Shown here in pieces: positions 6,263 to 11,840 of a stretch of DNA of 11,840 nt; the first letter of the stretch is position 1; each line of letters begins with the position of its first letter. The notes under the pieces were generated by a model. That model had not been told where the DNA came from. It ran no database searches and saw only the letters and a program-made list of their open reading frames with translations. The position numbers were made by a program, and so were the translations under genes. Source of the stretch: an uncultured Microbacteriaceae bacterium (GTDB lineage: Bacteria > Actinomycetota > Actinomycetes > Actinomycetales > Microbacteriaceae); the NCBI GenBank assembly GCA_934661165.1, contig CAKUJB010000045.1, positions 1-11,840 on the forward strand. Reading direction: 5' to 3'.

Positions 6263-7921
6263 CTACATCCGCTCCGGCGCGCTGACGCCGAGGAGTCCGA
6301 GCCCAGAGCGCAGCACCTGCGCGACCGCCTCGTTGAGCCAGAGCCGGGTGCGATGGAGGTCGGTGACCGGCTCCCCCGCGAGCGGCGCCACGCGGCACGC
6401 GTCGTACCAGCGGTGGTAGGTGCCCGCGAGCTCCTCGAGGTAGCGCGCGACGCGGTGCGGCTCGCGCCACTCGGCGGCCTGCCGGGTGACGCGCGGGAAC
6501 TCGGCGAGCGCGCCGAGCAGGCGCGCCTCCGTCTCGTGCGCGAGCAGCGAGGCGTCGAATGCGCTCCGGTCGACCCCCGCGACGCCCGCGTTGCGCAGCA
6601 CGGAGCGGGTCCGCGCGTGCGCGTACTGGACCGTGTACACCGGGTTGTCGTTCGTGCGGCTCGCGAGCAGGCCGAGGTCGATGTCGATGTTCGAGTCCGT
6701 CGAGCTGCGGGCGAGCGCGTAGCGCGCGGCGTCGACGCCGACCGCGTCCACGAGGTCCTCGAGGGTGACGACGGTGCCGGCGCGCTTCGACATCCGCACC
6801 GGCTCGCCGTCGCGGACGAGGTTGACGAGCTGGCCGATCAGGATCTCGAGGTTGACGCCCGGCTCGTCGCCGAACGCCGCGCACATCGCCATCATCCGGC
6901 CGACGTAGCCGTGATGGTCGGCGCCGAGCATGATGAGGCAGCGGTCGAAGCCGCGCTCCCGCTTGTCGAGGTAGTAGGCGAGGTCGCCGGCGAGGTAGGC
7001 GCCCTCGCCGTCCGACTTGATGATGACGCGGTCCTGGTCGTCGCCGTACGCGGTCGAGCGCAGCCAGACCGCGCCGTCGCGGTCCTCGATGGCGCCGAGC
7101 TCGCGCAGCCGCGCCACCGCGCGGTCGACCGCGCCGGAGGCGTGGAGGTCGTTCTCGTGGAAGTAGAGGTCGAAGTCGACGCCGAAGTCGTGCAGGCTCG
7201 CCTTGATCTCGGCGAACATGAGGTCGACGCCGATCGCGCGGAAGACCTCCTGCAGCTCGTCCGGTGCCAGCTCCGCGAGGTCGCCCGGGTACGCGTCGAC
7301 GACGCGCGCGGCGATGTCGTGGATGTACTGCCCGCCGTAGCCGTCCTCGGGTGCGGCCTCGCCGAGGTGCGCGGCCACGAGCGAGCGCGCGAAGCGGTCG
7401 ATCTGCGCGCCGTGGTCGTTGAAGTAGTACTCGCGCGTCACGTCGGCGCCCTGGGCGGTCAGGAGCCGCGCGAGCGAGTCGCCGACCGCCGCCCAGCGGG
7501 TGCCCCCGATGTGGATCGGCCCCGTCGGGTTCGCCGAGACGAACTCGAGGTTGATCCGCACGCCGGCGAGCGCCTCGCCGCGGCCGAACGCGTCACCCTG
7601 CTCGACGATGGTCCGCGCGAGCTCGCCCGCGGCGGCGGCGTCGAGCCGGATGTTGATGAAGCCGGGGCCCGCGATCTCGGCGGCGGCGATCCCCGCGGCG
7701 CTCGCGAGCTCGGCGACGAGCTCGACGGCGAGGTCCCGGGGCGCGACGCCGAGCTGCTTGGCATAGCGCATGGCCGCGTTCGAGGCCCAGTCCCCATGCT
7801 CCGAGTTGCGCGGGCGCTCGATCGGCACGTCCGCGGCGGCGACCTCGAGGTCCGCACCGTGCGCCGCGGCGGCCCGGGTGACGGCGGCGGCGACGAGTTC
7901 GGCGAGGTCCTGCGGATTCAC
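6263..7921 (-). CDS. argS: Arginyl-tRNA synthetase
   Basis: Class I synthetase that charges tRNA-Arg with arginine in the cytoplasm. Numbering from GTG at 7921 gives 552 residues, normal for bacterial ArgS. The N-terminal Add-1 domain covers about 1-115, with NSEHGDWASN at 39-48. ANPTGPIHIGG (130-140) carries the HIGH signature, here HIGG. The KMSKS loop is MSKRAGT (377-383), and a C-terminal anticodon-binding helical domain ends at PERM. A TTG at 7930 is also in frame. I prefer GTG 7921 because TAGGCT (7935-7930), a good -10 element, overlaps that TTG and lies 8 nt before the GTG, so an mRNA from this promoter could not contain it. There is no Shine-Dalgarno. The stop TAG is 2 nt before the LmeA-like gene. 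Confidence 0.95.
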   Translation of the reverse strand: MNPQDLAELVAAAVTRAAAAHGADLEVAAADVPIERPRNSEHGDWASNAAMRYAKQLGVAPRDLAVELVAELASAAGIAAAEIAGPGFINIRLDAAAAGELARTIVEQGDAFGRGEALAGVRINLEFVSANPTGPIHIGGTRWAAVGDSLARLLTAQGADVTREYYFNDHGAQIDRFARSLVAAHLGEAAPEDGYGGQYIHDIAARVVDAYPGDLAELAPDELQEVFRAIGVDLMFAEIKASLHDFGVDFDLYFHENDLHASGAVDRAVARLRELGAIEDRDGAVWLRSTAYGDDQDRVIIKSDGEGAYLAGDLAYYLDKRERGFDRCLIMLGADHHGYVGRMMAMCAAFGDEPGVNLEILIGQLVNLVRDGEPVRMSKRAGTVVTLEDLVDAVGVDAARYALARSSTDSNIDIDLGLLASRTNDNPVYTVQYAHARTRSVLRNAGVAGVDRSAFDASLLAHETEARLLGALAEFPRVTRQAAEWREPHRVARYLEELAGTYHRWYDACRVAPLAGEPVTDLHRTRLWLNEAVAQVLRSGLGLLGVSAPERM

Positions 7922-7929
7922 GAGGGCCA

Positions 7930-7935
7930 AGCCTA
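7930..7935 (-). promoter_or_regulatory. Candidate -10 element for argS
   Basis: Minus-strand TAGGCT lies 8 nt before the GTG at 7921, giving a leader of 0-2 nt. It is in the 73-bp divergent gap shared with the lipoprotein gene. An 8-bp palindrome CGGCGCCG (7938-7945) sits 2 bp upstream of it. No good -35. Confidence 0.5.
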
Positions 7936-7936
7936 A

Positions 7937-7978
7937 TCGGCGCCGCCCGGCGCGCGCTCAGCCCGGTGTCGGCGCCGC
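7937..7978. repeat. Pair of direct repeats TCGGCGCCGC in the divergent argS/lipoprotein promoter region
   Basis: The 10-mer TCGGCGCCGC occurs at 7937-7946 and 7969-7978, 32 bp apart (about three helical turns). Each copy contains the perfect palindrome CGGCGCCG, and each lies just upstream of one of the two divergent -10 candidates. It could be a pair of regulator sites, or simply GC-rich sequence; the second possibility is real in this base composition. Confidence 0.3.
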
Positions 7979-7982
7979 GGCG

Positions 7983-7988
7983 GACAAT
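7983..7988 (+). promoter_or_regulatory. Candidate -10 element for the lipoprotein gene
   Basis: GACAAT matches the key A at position 2 and T at position 6 of the -10 consensus and is followed by exactly 6 nt and the ATG at 7995, the same spacing as for hom and lysA. There is no ribosome binding site before this ATG, so a leaderless mRNA is plausible. Weaker than the TAGGCT elements because its first base is G. Confidence 0.4.
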
Positions 7989-7994
7989 GGCGGC

Positions 7995-8591
7995 ATGCGA
8001 TCCCACCGTCCGCTCCTCCTCGGCGCGCTCGCCATCGGTGCCGCGCTCCTGCTCACCGGCTGCCTCGACGCCGGCTTCCCGGGCGACTCGCCGACGACGC
8101 GGGTCCCGACGAGCGCGACGACGGCGCCCGCTGCCCCGACGACGACGGTTCCGACCGAGGCCCCGACGCCCGAGCCGACGACGGCGCCCGCGAGCCCCGT
8201 CGCACTCGACTGCGCGGCGCTGCTGCCGATCGGCGACCTCTACGAGATCGACCCGAACCTCAGCATCGTCCCGGTCACAGGATCGCCGAGCACCTGGCTC
8301 GCGCAGGAGGCGATCGCGGCGGACGGCACGGTATGCCAGGCGACCCACGCGACGAGCGGGGCGACCGCATTCCTCGGCATCTCCGCGCCCGGCGCCGCGG
8401 CGCTCGCCGAGCAGCTCGCCGCCGCTGGCCCGGGCTCGCCGCTCGGCTCGACGGGCGTCGACGCGCATGGCGAGCCGAACCAGCTCCAGGTCTTCCGCGG
8501 CGAGCGCCGGATCACGGGCGAGTGCGACCCGAGCTTCAACCCGGACTCGCTGCGCGCGCTGCTCGAGACGGCGATCGCGAACGGCGCCTGA
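7995..8591 (+). CDS. Putative secreted lipoprotein of unknown function
   Basis: The protein has 198 residues. It starts with a type II signal peptide: R2/R5, hydrophobic core 7-20, and lipobox LLTGC with C23 as the lipidated residue. A Thr/Pro/Ala-rich linker (about 32-68) is followed by a compact domain of about 130 residues starting LDCAALLP, with C73, C114 and C177, of which two may form a disulphide. The linker is typical of actinobacterial lipoproteins tethered to the membrane outer face. I do not recognise the domain; DUF3558-like lipoproteins have a similar layout but I cannot support that assignment. ATG 7995 is chosen because it is the only start giving a proper signal peptide. The gene is divergent from argS and is followed 47 nt later by a tRNA gene. 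Confidence 0.85.
   Translation: MRSHRPLLLGALAIGAALLLTGCLDAGFPGDSPTTRVPTSATTAPAAPTTTVPTEAPTPEPTTAPASPVALDCAALLPIGDLYEIDPNLSIVPVTGSPSTWLAQEAIAADGTVCQATHATSGATAFLGISAPGAAALAEQLAAAGPGSPLGSTGVDAHGEPNQLQVFRGERRITGECDPSFNPDSLRALLETAIANGA
8116..8191 (+). repeat. 16-bp direct repeat in the lipoprotein linker
   Basis: CGACGACGGCGCCCGC occurs at 8116-8131 and again at 8176-8191, 60 bp apart and in the same frame. It encodes the TTAPA-type units of the Thr/Pro/Ala linker. This reflects a low-complexity linker that can vary in length. Confidence 0.6.
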
Positions 8592-8618
8592 CGGGCGGGC
8601 GGGCGCCCTCGCCGCTGG

Positions 8619-8624
8619 TAGGCT
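8619..8624 (+). promoter_or_regulatory. -10 element of the tRNA-Arg promoter
   Basis: TGGTAGGCT holds a TAGGCT -10 with an extended TGn motif. Transcription would start near 8631, about 8 nt before the mature 5' end, which is normal for a tRNA precursor. The same TAGGCT precedes argS and lysA, supporting it as a favoured housekeeping hexamer here. Confidence 0.55.
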
Positions 8625-8638
8625 GGACGCTCGCATAC

Positions 8639-8711
8639 GCCTCCGTAGCTCAGCGGATAGAGCGCCGGTTTCCGGTACCGTAGGTCGCAGGTTCGATTCC
8701 TGTCGGGGGCA
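8639..8711 (+). tRNA. tRNA-Arg (anticodon CCG)
   Basis: A 73-nt cloverleaf can be read directly. The acceptor stem is GCCTCCG (8639-8645) with CGGGGGC (8704-8710) and discriminator A8711. The D arm is GCTC/GAGC and the anticodon loop TTCCGGT has anticodon CCG at 8672-8674, reading codon CGG. The variable loop has 5 nt, and the T arm is GCAGG-TTCGATT-CCTGT. The 3' CCA is not encoded (ACCG follows). Two blemishes are visible: the outer anticodon-stem pair 27-43 is C-U, and T-stem pair 49-65 is G-U. Both are tolerated in real tRNAs, so I read it as functional. CGG is an often used codon in such a high-GC genome. Confidence 0.95.
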
Positions 8712-8717
8712 CCGCGC

Positions 8718-8745
8718 GCGAAGGCCCCGCCGTCGGGGCCTTCGC
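8718..8745. terminator. GC-rich hairpin terminator, probably bidirectional
   Basis: A perfect 12-bp stem, GCGAAGGCCCCG with CGGGGCCTTCGC, closes a CCGT tetraloop. It starts 6 nt after the tRNA and ends 6 nt before the stop codon of the convergent PfpI gene, so it would serve both strands. No T-run follows on either side, as is common for hairpin terminators of high-GC actinobacteria. Confidence 0.75.
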
Positions 8746-8751
8746 CCTCGC

Positions 8752-9324
8752 TCAGGCCGTCTGGCCCTCGTGCGGCCCCTCCTCGAGCTCCTCGATCGTC
8801 TTCGCGATGAATGCGGGGAGATCGTCCGGCGTCCGGCTCGAGACGAGCCCCTGGTCGACGACGACCTCCTCGTCGACCCAGTTCGCGCCGGCATTCCGCA
8901 GGTCCGTGCGCAGGCTCGGCGCGCTCGTCATCGTGCGGCCGTCGACGACGTCCGCCTCGACGAGGATCCAGGCGCCGTGGCAGATCACCGAGACAGGCTT
9001 GTGCTGCGCGAAGAACTCGCGCGCGAATCGGACCGAGGGCTCGTCGAGCCGCAGGTGATCCGCGTTGACGACGCCGCCGGGGAGCACGAGCGCGTCGTAC
9101 GCGTCGGCGGCGACCTCGCCGGAGCGACGGTCGACCGCGTGGATGTGACCGCGCTTGCCGAGAATCGAGGCCCCGTCGGGCGCGACCATCGTCGCCGTCG
9201 CACCATGCGCCGTCAGCGCCTCCCACGGCTCGGTGAGCTCGCGGTCCTCGTACCCGTTCGTCGCCAGGAACGCGACCTGCTTGCCGCTCAGATGCGTCAC
9301 GGACTCGTAGCTGTCCACGTCCAT
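8752..9324 (-). CDS. DJ-1/PfpI family protein (protease/deglycase-like)
   Basis: The 190-residue protein has a class I glutamine-amidotransferase-like fold, full length for PfpI/YhbO-type proteins. It shows ATNGYEDREL (21-30) with the catalytic-site acid E26, LVLPGGVVNADHLR (79-92), and the nucleophile elbow VICHGAW with C115 and H116. The C-terminal block ends in SSRTPDDLPAFIAK (162-175). Relatives act as general stress proteins, intracellular peptidases or glyoxal/methylglyoxal-handling enzymes; the sequence does not separate these roles. The start is ATG at 9324, only 8 nt after the 46-codon SRPBCC-like ORF and without a good Shine-Dalgarno of its own, so translation probably depends on that ORF. 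The first dozen residues (MDVDSYESVTHL) are extra relative to the core fold. A hairpin terminator follows the stop. Confidence 0.92.
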   Translation of the reverse strand: MDVDSYESVTHLSGKQVAFLATNGYEDRELTEPWEALTAHGATATMVAPDGASILGKRGHIHAVDRRSGEVAADAYDALVLPGGVVNADHLRLDEPSVRFAREFFAQHKPVSVICHGAWILVEADVVDGRTMTSAPSLRTDLRNAGANWVDEEVVVDQGLVSSRTPDDLPAFIAKTIEELEEGPHEGQTA

Positions 9325-9332
9325 GTCGATGC

Positions 9333-9473
9333 TCAGCGCGCGGTGACGTCGTCGGGCTGCCGGATGTCGTGGGTCCCGGATGGGAGCGCCGGGAATCCCT
9401 CGAACTGGGTCCGCTGCCTGTGGGCGGTGCTGATCGGCGCCTCGACGTCGATCTCGCTCGGCACGGTGGTCAT
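9333..9473 (-). CDS. 46-aa ORF resembling a truncated SRPBCC (cyclase/dehydrase-like) N-terminus
   Basis: This short ORF runs from ATG at 9473 to TGA at 9333 and has an excellent ribosome binding site (AGGAGG, 8 nt from the ATG). Its residues read IDVEAP (8-13), TQFEGFP (22-28) and IRQPDD (37-42). These correspond in order and spacing to the first strand and helix of SRPBCC proteins of the type IDVxxP...QWTQFExFPxFM...VRQLDD, known from actinobacteria. The family normally runs to 140 residues or more; here it stops right after the RQxDD segment. Several core positions differ (QRTQFE for QWTQFE, LP for the FM pair), as expected for a decaying copy. It may be a gene remnant still translated as a leader for the PfpI gene 8 nt downstream, or a small protein in its own right. 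Confidence 0.6.
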   Translation of the reverse strand: MTTVPSEIDVEAPISTAHRQRTQFEGFPALPSGTHDIRQPDDVTAR

Positions 9474-9509
9474 GGTGTCTGCCTCCTCGCGATCGTGATC
9501 GGAGGGCCG

Positions 9510-9539
9510 ACGCTACGCACGAGTCCGCGGGCAGGTCAC
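9510..9539 (-). promoter_or_regulatory. Candidate promoter for the 46-aa ORF and PfpI gene
   Basis: On the minus strand GTGACC (9539-9534, four of six matches to TTGACA) is followed by an 18-nt spacer and TAGCGT (9515-9510, TANNNT). Transcription would start near 9503, giving a leader of about 30 nt that contains the AGGAGG site. This is the only gap before the gene pair that could hold their promoter. Confidence 0.45.
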
Positions 9540-9586
9540 CGGGGTTGACATCCCGCGACTGCGGCCCTACGGGCGGGCGCGCGAGC

Positions 9587-10690
9587 TCATTGCAGCCGCT
9601 GGTGCGGGACGACGACCTTCTTGACGATGAGCAGGAGCGAGGCGGCGACGGGGGCGGCCACGAGTGCCCCGAGGAGTCCGCCGAGCGCGCCGCCCGCGAC
9701 CGCGCCGATGAGCACGAGCGAGGCCGGGATGTCGATCGCCTTGCCGATGACGCGCGGCGCGATGAGGTAGGCCTCGACCTGCATGTACACGATCATGACG
9801 AGCCCGACGACGAGTGCCGTCAGCGGCGAGTCGAAGAGCGCGAGCCCCGTCATGAGGACCGTGACGATGACGTTGCCGATGACGGGGATGAGCGCGAGCA
9901 GCAGGCCGAACACGGCGATGACCGCGGCGTACGGCAGTCCCGCGATCGTCATGACGAGGAATGCGACCGCGCCGGTGATCGCGGCGAGGATGACCTGCCC
10001 GCCGAGGTACTTGCCGATCGACTCGACGATCTCCTGAGTGATCTCGCGGAATCGCGCGACCTTCGAGCCGGGCACGAGCTCGTAGAGCGCCGCCTGCATC
10101 GTCTCGAGCGAGGCGACGAAGTACAGGGTCACCGCGATGACGAAGATCGCGGAGAAGGTGCCGTTGATGACGTTCGCGACGATGCCGAGCGCGCCGCCGC
10201 CGATCGCGACCCAGGTGTTCGGGTCAGCCGCCGCGGTGCGCAGCCACGAGACGATCTGGTGCGGATAGTCGTTGAACCGGCTGTTGAGGTCGACGAACCA
10301 GTCCTGGCTCTCGATCCCGGACAGCTGCGACGGCAGCGCGCGGAGCAGCTCGCCGCCCTGGCCGACGGCGATCGGCACGATGAGCAGCAGCAGGATCGCG
10401 ACGAATGCGGCGAACGCCCCGACGACGATGAGGATCGCGACGGGCTTCGGCACGCCCCGTCGCCGCAGGCCCATGACGACGGGGTGGAGCCCCATGCTGA
10501 TGAACAGGGCGAGGAAGAGGAGCGTCAGGACGGAGGCGAGCTGCGCGACGGCGCCGCCGAGGACGAGGGCGAGCAGCACGCCGATCGTCGCGAGGAAGCC
10601 GAGCCGGAGCGGTCCGGTGCGGAGGATCGACAGGCGACCGACCGGCTGCGGTGCCGCGTCGCTCGCGGGGGGCGAGGGATCCGAGCTCAC
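9587..10690 (-). CDS. AI-2E family transporter (TqsA/PerM-like membrane protein)
   Basis: A 367-residue integral membrane protein with the AI-2E layout: a hydrophilic N-terminus (1-27), two close N-terminal segments (about 28-66), a third at 83-108, and an amphipathic soluble stretch (110-160). C-terminal membrane segments follow at about 161-194, 230-256, 258-281, 286-311 and 323-356. Family signatures visible are ALIPVIGN (266-273) and PRVIGKAIDIP (312-322). GGLLGALVAAPVAA is at 337-350. Members export small molecules or, in some cases, act as sodium/proton antiporters; the substrate cannot be read here. The start is GTG at 10690 with GGAGGT 5 nt upstream. The protein ends VPHQRLQ. The gene stands alone, 66 nt after the cysteine desulfurase and 113 nt before the SRPBCC-like ORF. 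Confidence 0.92.
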   Translation of the reverse strand: MSSDPSPPASDAAPQPVGRLSILRTGPLRLGFLATIGVLLALVLGGAVAQLASVLTLLFLALFISMGLHPVVMGLRRRGVPKPVAILIVVGAFAAFVAILLLLIVPIAVGQGGELLRALPSQLSGIESQDWFVDLNSRFNDYPHQIVSWLRTAAADPNTWVAIGGGALGIVANVINGTFSAIFVIAVTLYFVASLETMQAALYELVPGSKVARFREITQEIVESIGKYLGGQVILAAITGAVAFLVMTIAGLPYAAVIAVFGLLLALIPVIGNVIVTVLMTGLALFDSPLTALVVGLVMIVYMQVEAYLIAPRVIGKAIDIPASLVLIGAVAGGALGGLLGALVAAPVAASLLLIVKKVVVPHQRLQ

Positions 10691-10708
10691 GCGCCACCTC
10701 CGGGTCGT

Positions 10709-10737
10709 CGATCGGTTCGGGATGAGCGTACCGATCG
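10709..10737. promoter_or_regulatory. Inverted repeat flanking the -10 of the AI-2E transporter gene
   Basis: Perfect 8-bp arms CGATCGGT (10709-10716) and ACCGATCG (10730-10737) are separated by 13 bp. The candidate -10 TACGCT (minus strand 10730-10725) lies between the arms, touching the upstream arm at one base. The transcription start would be near 10718. A dyad over the -10 and start region is where a repressor would bind; alternatively, it is chance. The regulator is unknown. Confidence 0.45.
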
Positions 10738-10756
10738 CGCGGCAGGGTGCGAGCGC

Positions 10757-11840
10757 TCAGCCCGCCGCGCGGGCGAGTCGCACCGCGCCGGGCAGCGCGG
10801 CGAGGAATGCGTCGACCTCGTCCGCCGTCGACCCCCGGCCGAGCGTGACCCGCAGCCCGGCGCGGGCTTCGGCCTCGTCGCGGCCCGCCGCGAGGAGCAC
10901 CTGGGAGGGCTCGTTGACGCCCGCGCGGCACGCGCTGCCGACCGACACGGCGAAGCCGGCCTGGTCGAGGAGGAACAGCAGCGTCTCGCCGACGACCCCA
11001 GGGACGGTCGCGTGCACGTGGCCCGGCAGGCGCTCGGCGGGGTCCACGGGCGCCGACAGCCTCGCGTCCGGGACCTCCCGTCGGATGCCCGCGCGCAGTC
11101 GCTCGCCGAGCTCGTGCAGCCGGGCGGACTCCGCCTCGAGCTCCGCGACGGCGAGTTCGACGGCGACCGCGAGCGCGGCGGCGCCCGCGACGTCGACGGT
11201 CCCGGAGCGGCCCGGCTGCTGGCCGCCGCCGTGGAGGAGCGGCTCCGGCTCGTGGCCGCGGCGGACGAGCATCGCGCCCGTGCCGATGGGCGCGCCGAGC
11301 TTGTGGCCGGACAGGCTCAGCGCCGTCGCCCCCGAGGGGCGGAATCGCACCGGGACCTTCCCGACGGCCGCGACCGCGTCCCAGTGCAGCGGCACCCCGA
11401 GCTCGGCGCAGAGGTCGGCGATCGGGTCGGTGCGCTCGAGCGAACCGAGCTCGTTCTGCCCCCAGAGCAGGGTCAGGAGCGCGACGCGACGCGTCCCGCC
11501 CGCCTCGATCCGCGCCGCGAGCTCCGGGAGACGCACCCGCGCGTGCTCGTCGACGTCGACGAGCTCGACCTGCGCCGCGCGTCCCTCGTGCGCGCGGCCA
11601 TCGAGCCACGCGAGCGCGTCGAGGCTCGCGGCGTGCTCGGCGCGCGTGCTGAGCACGCGGTCGCGTCCCGCGGCGAGCCCTCGCCAGGCGAGGCCCTTGA
11701 TCGCGAGGTTGACCGACTCGGTGCCGCCCGCCGTGAAGACGACCTCGGTGGGGTGCGCGTCGAGCGCGGCGGCGATACGCTCCCGCGCGTCCTCGAGGCG
11801 CGCCCGCGCGGCGCGCCCCGCGGCGTGCACCGAGGAGGGG
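10757..11840 (-). CDS. Cysteine desulfurase, NifS/IscS family (partial; 5' end outside window)
   Basis: PLP enzyme that takes sulfur from cysteine for Fe-S clusters or tRNA thiolation. The frame stays open to the window edge and reads PSSVHAAGRAAR, the normal sequence about 30-40 residues into this family. The GTG at 11830 is thus an internal valine and the true start lies outside. Counting that valine as 1: TAGGTES at 34-40, the PLP-stacking histidine in AEHAA (H66), WGQNELG at 123-129, PLP lysine K177 in SLSGHK, RSGT at 208-211, and catalytic C301 in SVGSACRAGVNEPS. The GSAC-x-AGV-x-xPS loop is typical of actinobacterial enzymes, often found beside mnmA. The usual glutamine of the DAxQxxGK motif is alanine here (DAVAAVGK, 151-158). 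Confidence 0.92.
   Translation of the reverse strand, partial: PSSVHAAGRAARARLEDARERIAAALDAHPTEVVFTAGGTESVNLAIKGLAWRGLAAGRDRVLSTRAEHAASLDALAWLDGRAHEGRAAQVELVDVDEHARVRLPELAARIEAGGTRRVALLTLLWGQNELGSLERTDPIADLCAELGVPLHWDAVAAVGKVPVRFRPSGATALSLSGHKLGAPIGTGAMLVRRGHEPEPLLHGGGQQPGRSGTVDVAGAAALAVAVELAVAELEAESARLHELGERLRAGIRREVPDARLSAPVDPAERLPGHVHATVPGVVGETLLFLLDQAGFAVSVGSACRAGVNEPSQVLLAAGRDEAEARAGLRVTLGRGSTADEVDAFLAALPGAVRLARAAG

Noticed and set aside
6170..7936. A 588-codon plus-strand frame opposite argS
   Set aside because: It is antisense to an intact arginyl-tRNA synthetase. Its composition is typical of a GC-driven shadow frame.
9545..9573. Plus-strand TTGACA at 9545 followed after 17 nt by TACGGG, a possible antisense promoter into the transporter gene
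   Set aside because: The -10 lacks the essential final T, and there is no gene or RNA on that strand to serve. A perfect TTGACA alone is weak evidence.
9540..9586. Possible terminator after the transporter gene
   Set aside because: Only a 4-bp stem (GCCC-gta-GGGC) can be drawn. This is too weak to call.
11828..11830. GTG as the start of the cysteine desulfurase
   Set aside because: The frame continues upstream as PSSVHAAGR, which is internal family sequence, so this GTG codes for valine.
1..11840. Search for mobile elements, CRISPR arrays, phage or defence genes
   Set aside because: No transposase, integrase, regular spaced repeat, nuclease/helicase pair or toxin-antitoxin pair was seen. 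Base composition looks even across the window.

Overview
The window is high-GC DNA (about 70% or more by eye) from an actinobacterium, most likely of the family Microbacteriaceae. The evidence is the gene order argS, LmeA-like gene, lysA, hom, thrC, thrB, rho, the many GTG starts, the TANNNT-type -10 elements placed directly before start codons, and an actinobacterial-type cysteine desulfurase. No phage, transposon, CRISPR or toxin-antitoxin genes are visible. It is mainly a core chromosomal region.

Right to left on the minus strand, 7921 to 1 is an almost unbroken block. It contains argS (arginyl-tRNA synthetase), a membrane-anchored DUF2993/LmeA-like lipid-binding protein, lysA (last step of lysine synthesis), hom, thrC and thrB (the aspartate-semialdehyde to threonine branch), and the first 177 codons of what is, by context, rho. 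The genes are packed with gaps of 2 to 54 nt, a 1-nt overlap between thrC and thrB, and a 123-nt gap before rho. argS, lysA and hom each have their own -10-like hexamer 6 to 8 nt before a GTG start with no ribosome binding site. The block is therefore probably read from several promoters giving leaderless or nearly leaderless mRNAs, rather than from one promoter.

The plus strand from 7995 to 8711 holds a small secreted lipoprotein of unknown function, divergent from argS, and a tRNA-Arg(CCG). A strong GC-rich hairpin at 8718-8745 separates these from the convergent minus-strand genes to the right.

The minus strand from 8752 to 11840 holds a DJ-1/PfpI-family protein, a 46-codon ORF just upstream of it that looks like the surviving N-terminus of an SRPBCC (cyclase/dehydrase-like) protein, an AI-2E family membrane transporter, and a cysteine desulfurase cut by the window end.

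I do not see a convincing new multi-gene system. The points most worth a second look are the leaderless-promoter pattern, the SRPBCC remnant, a Rho lacking the usual N-terminal Rho_N fold with a hairpin over part of its ribosome binding site, an inverted repeat bracketing the -10 of the transporter gene, and an altered PLP-site residue in the cysteine desulfurase.
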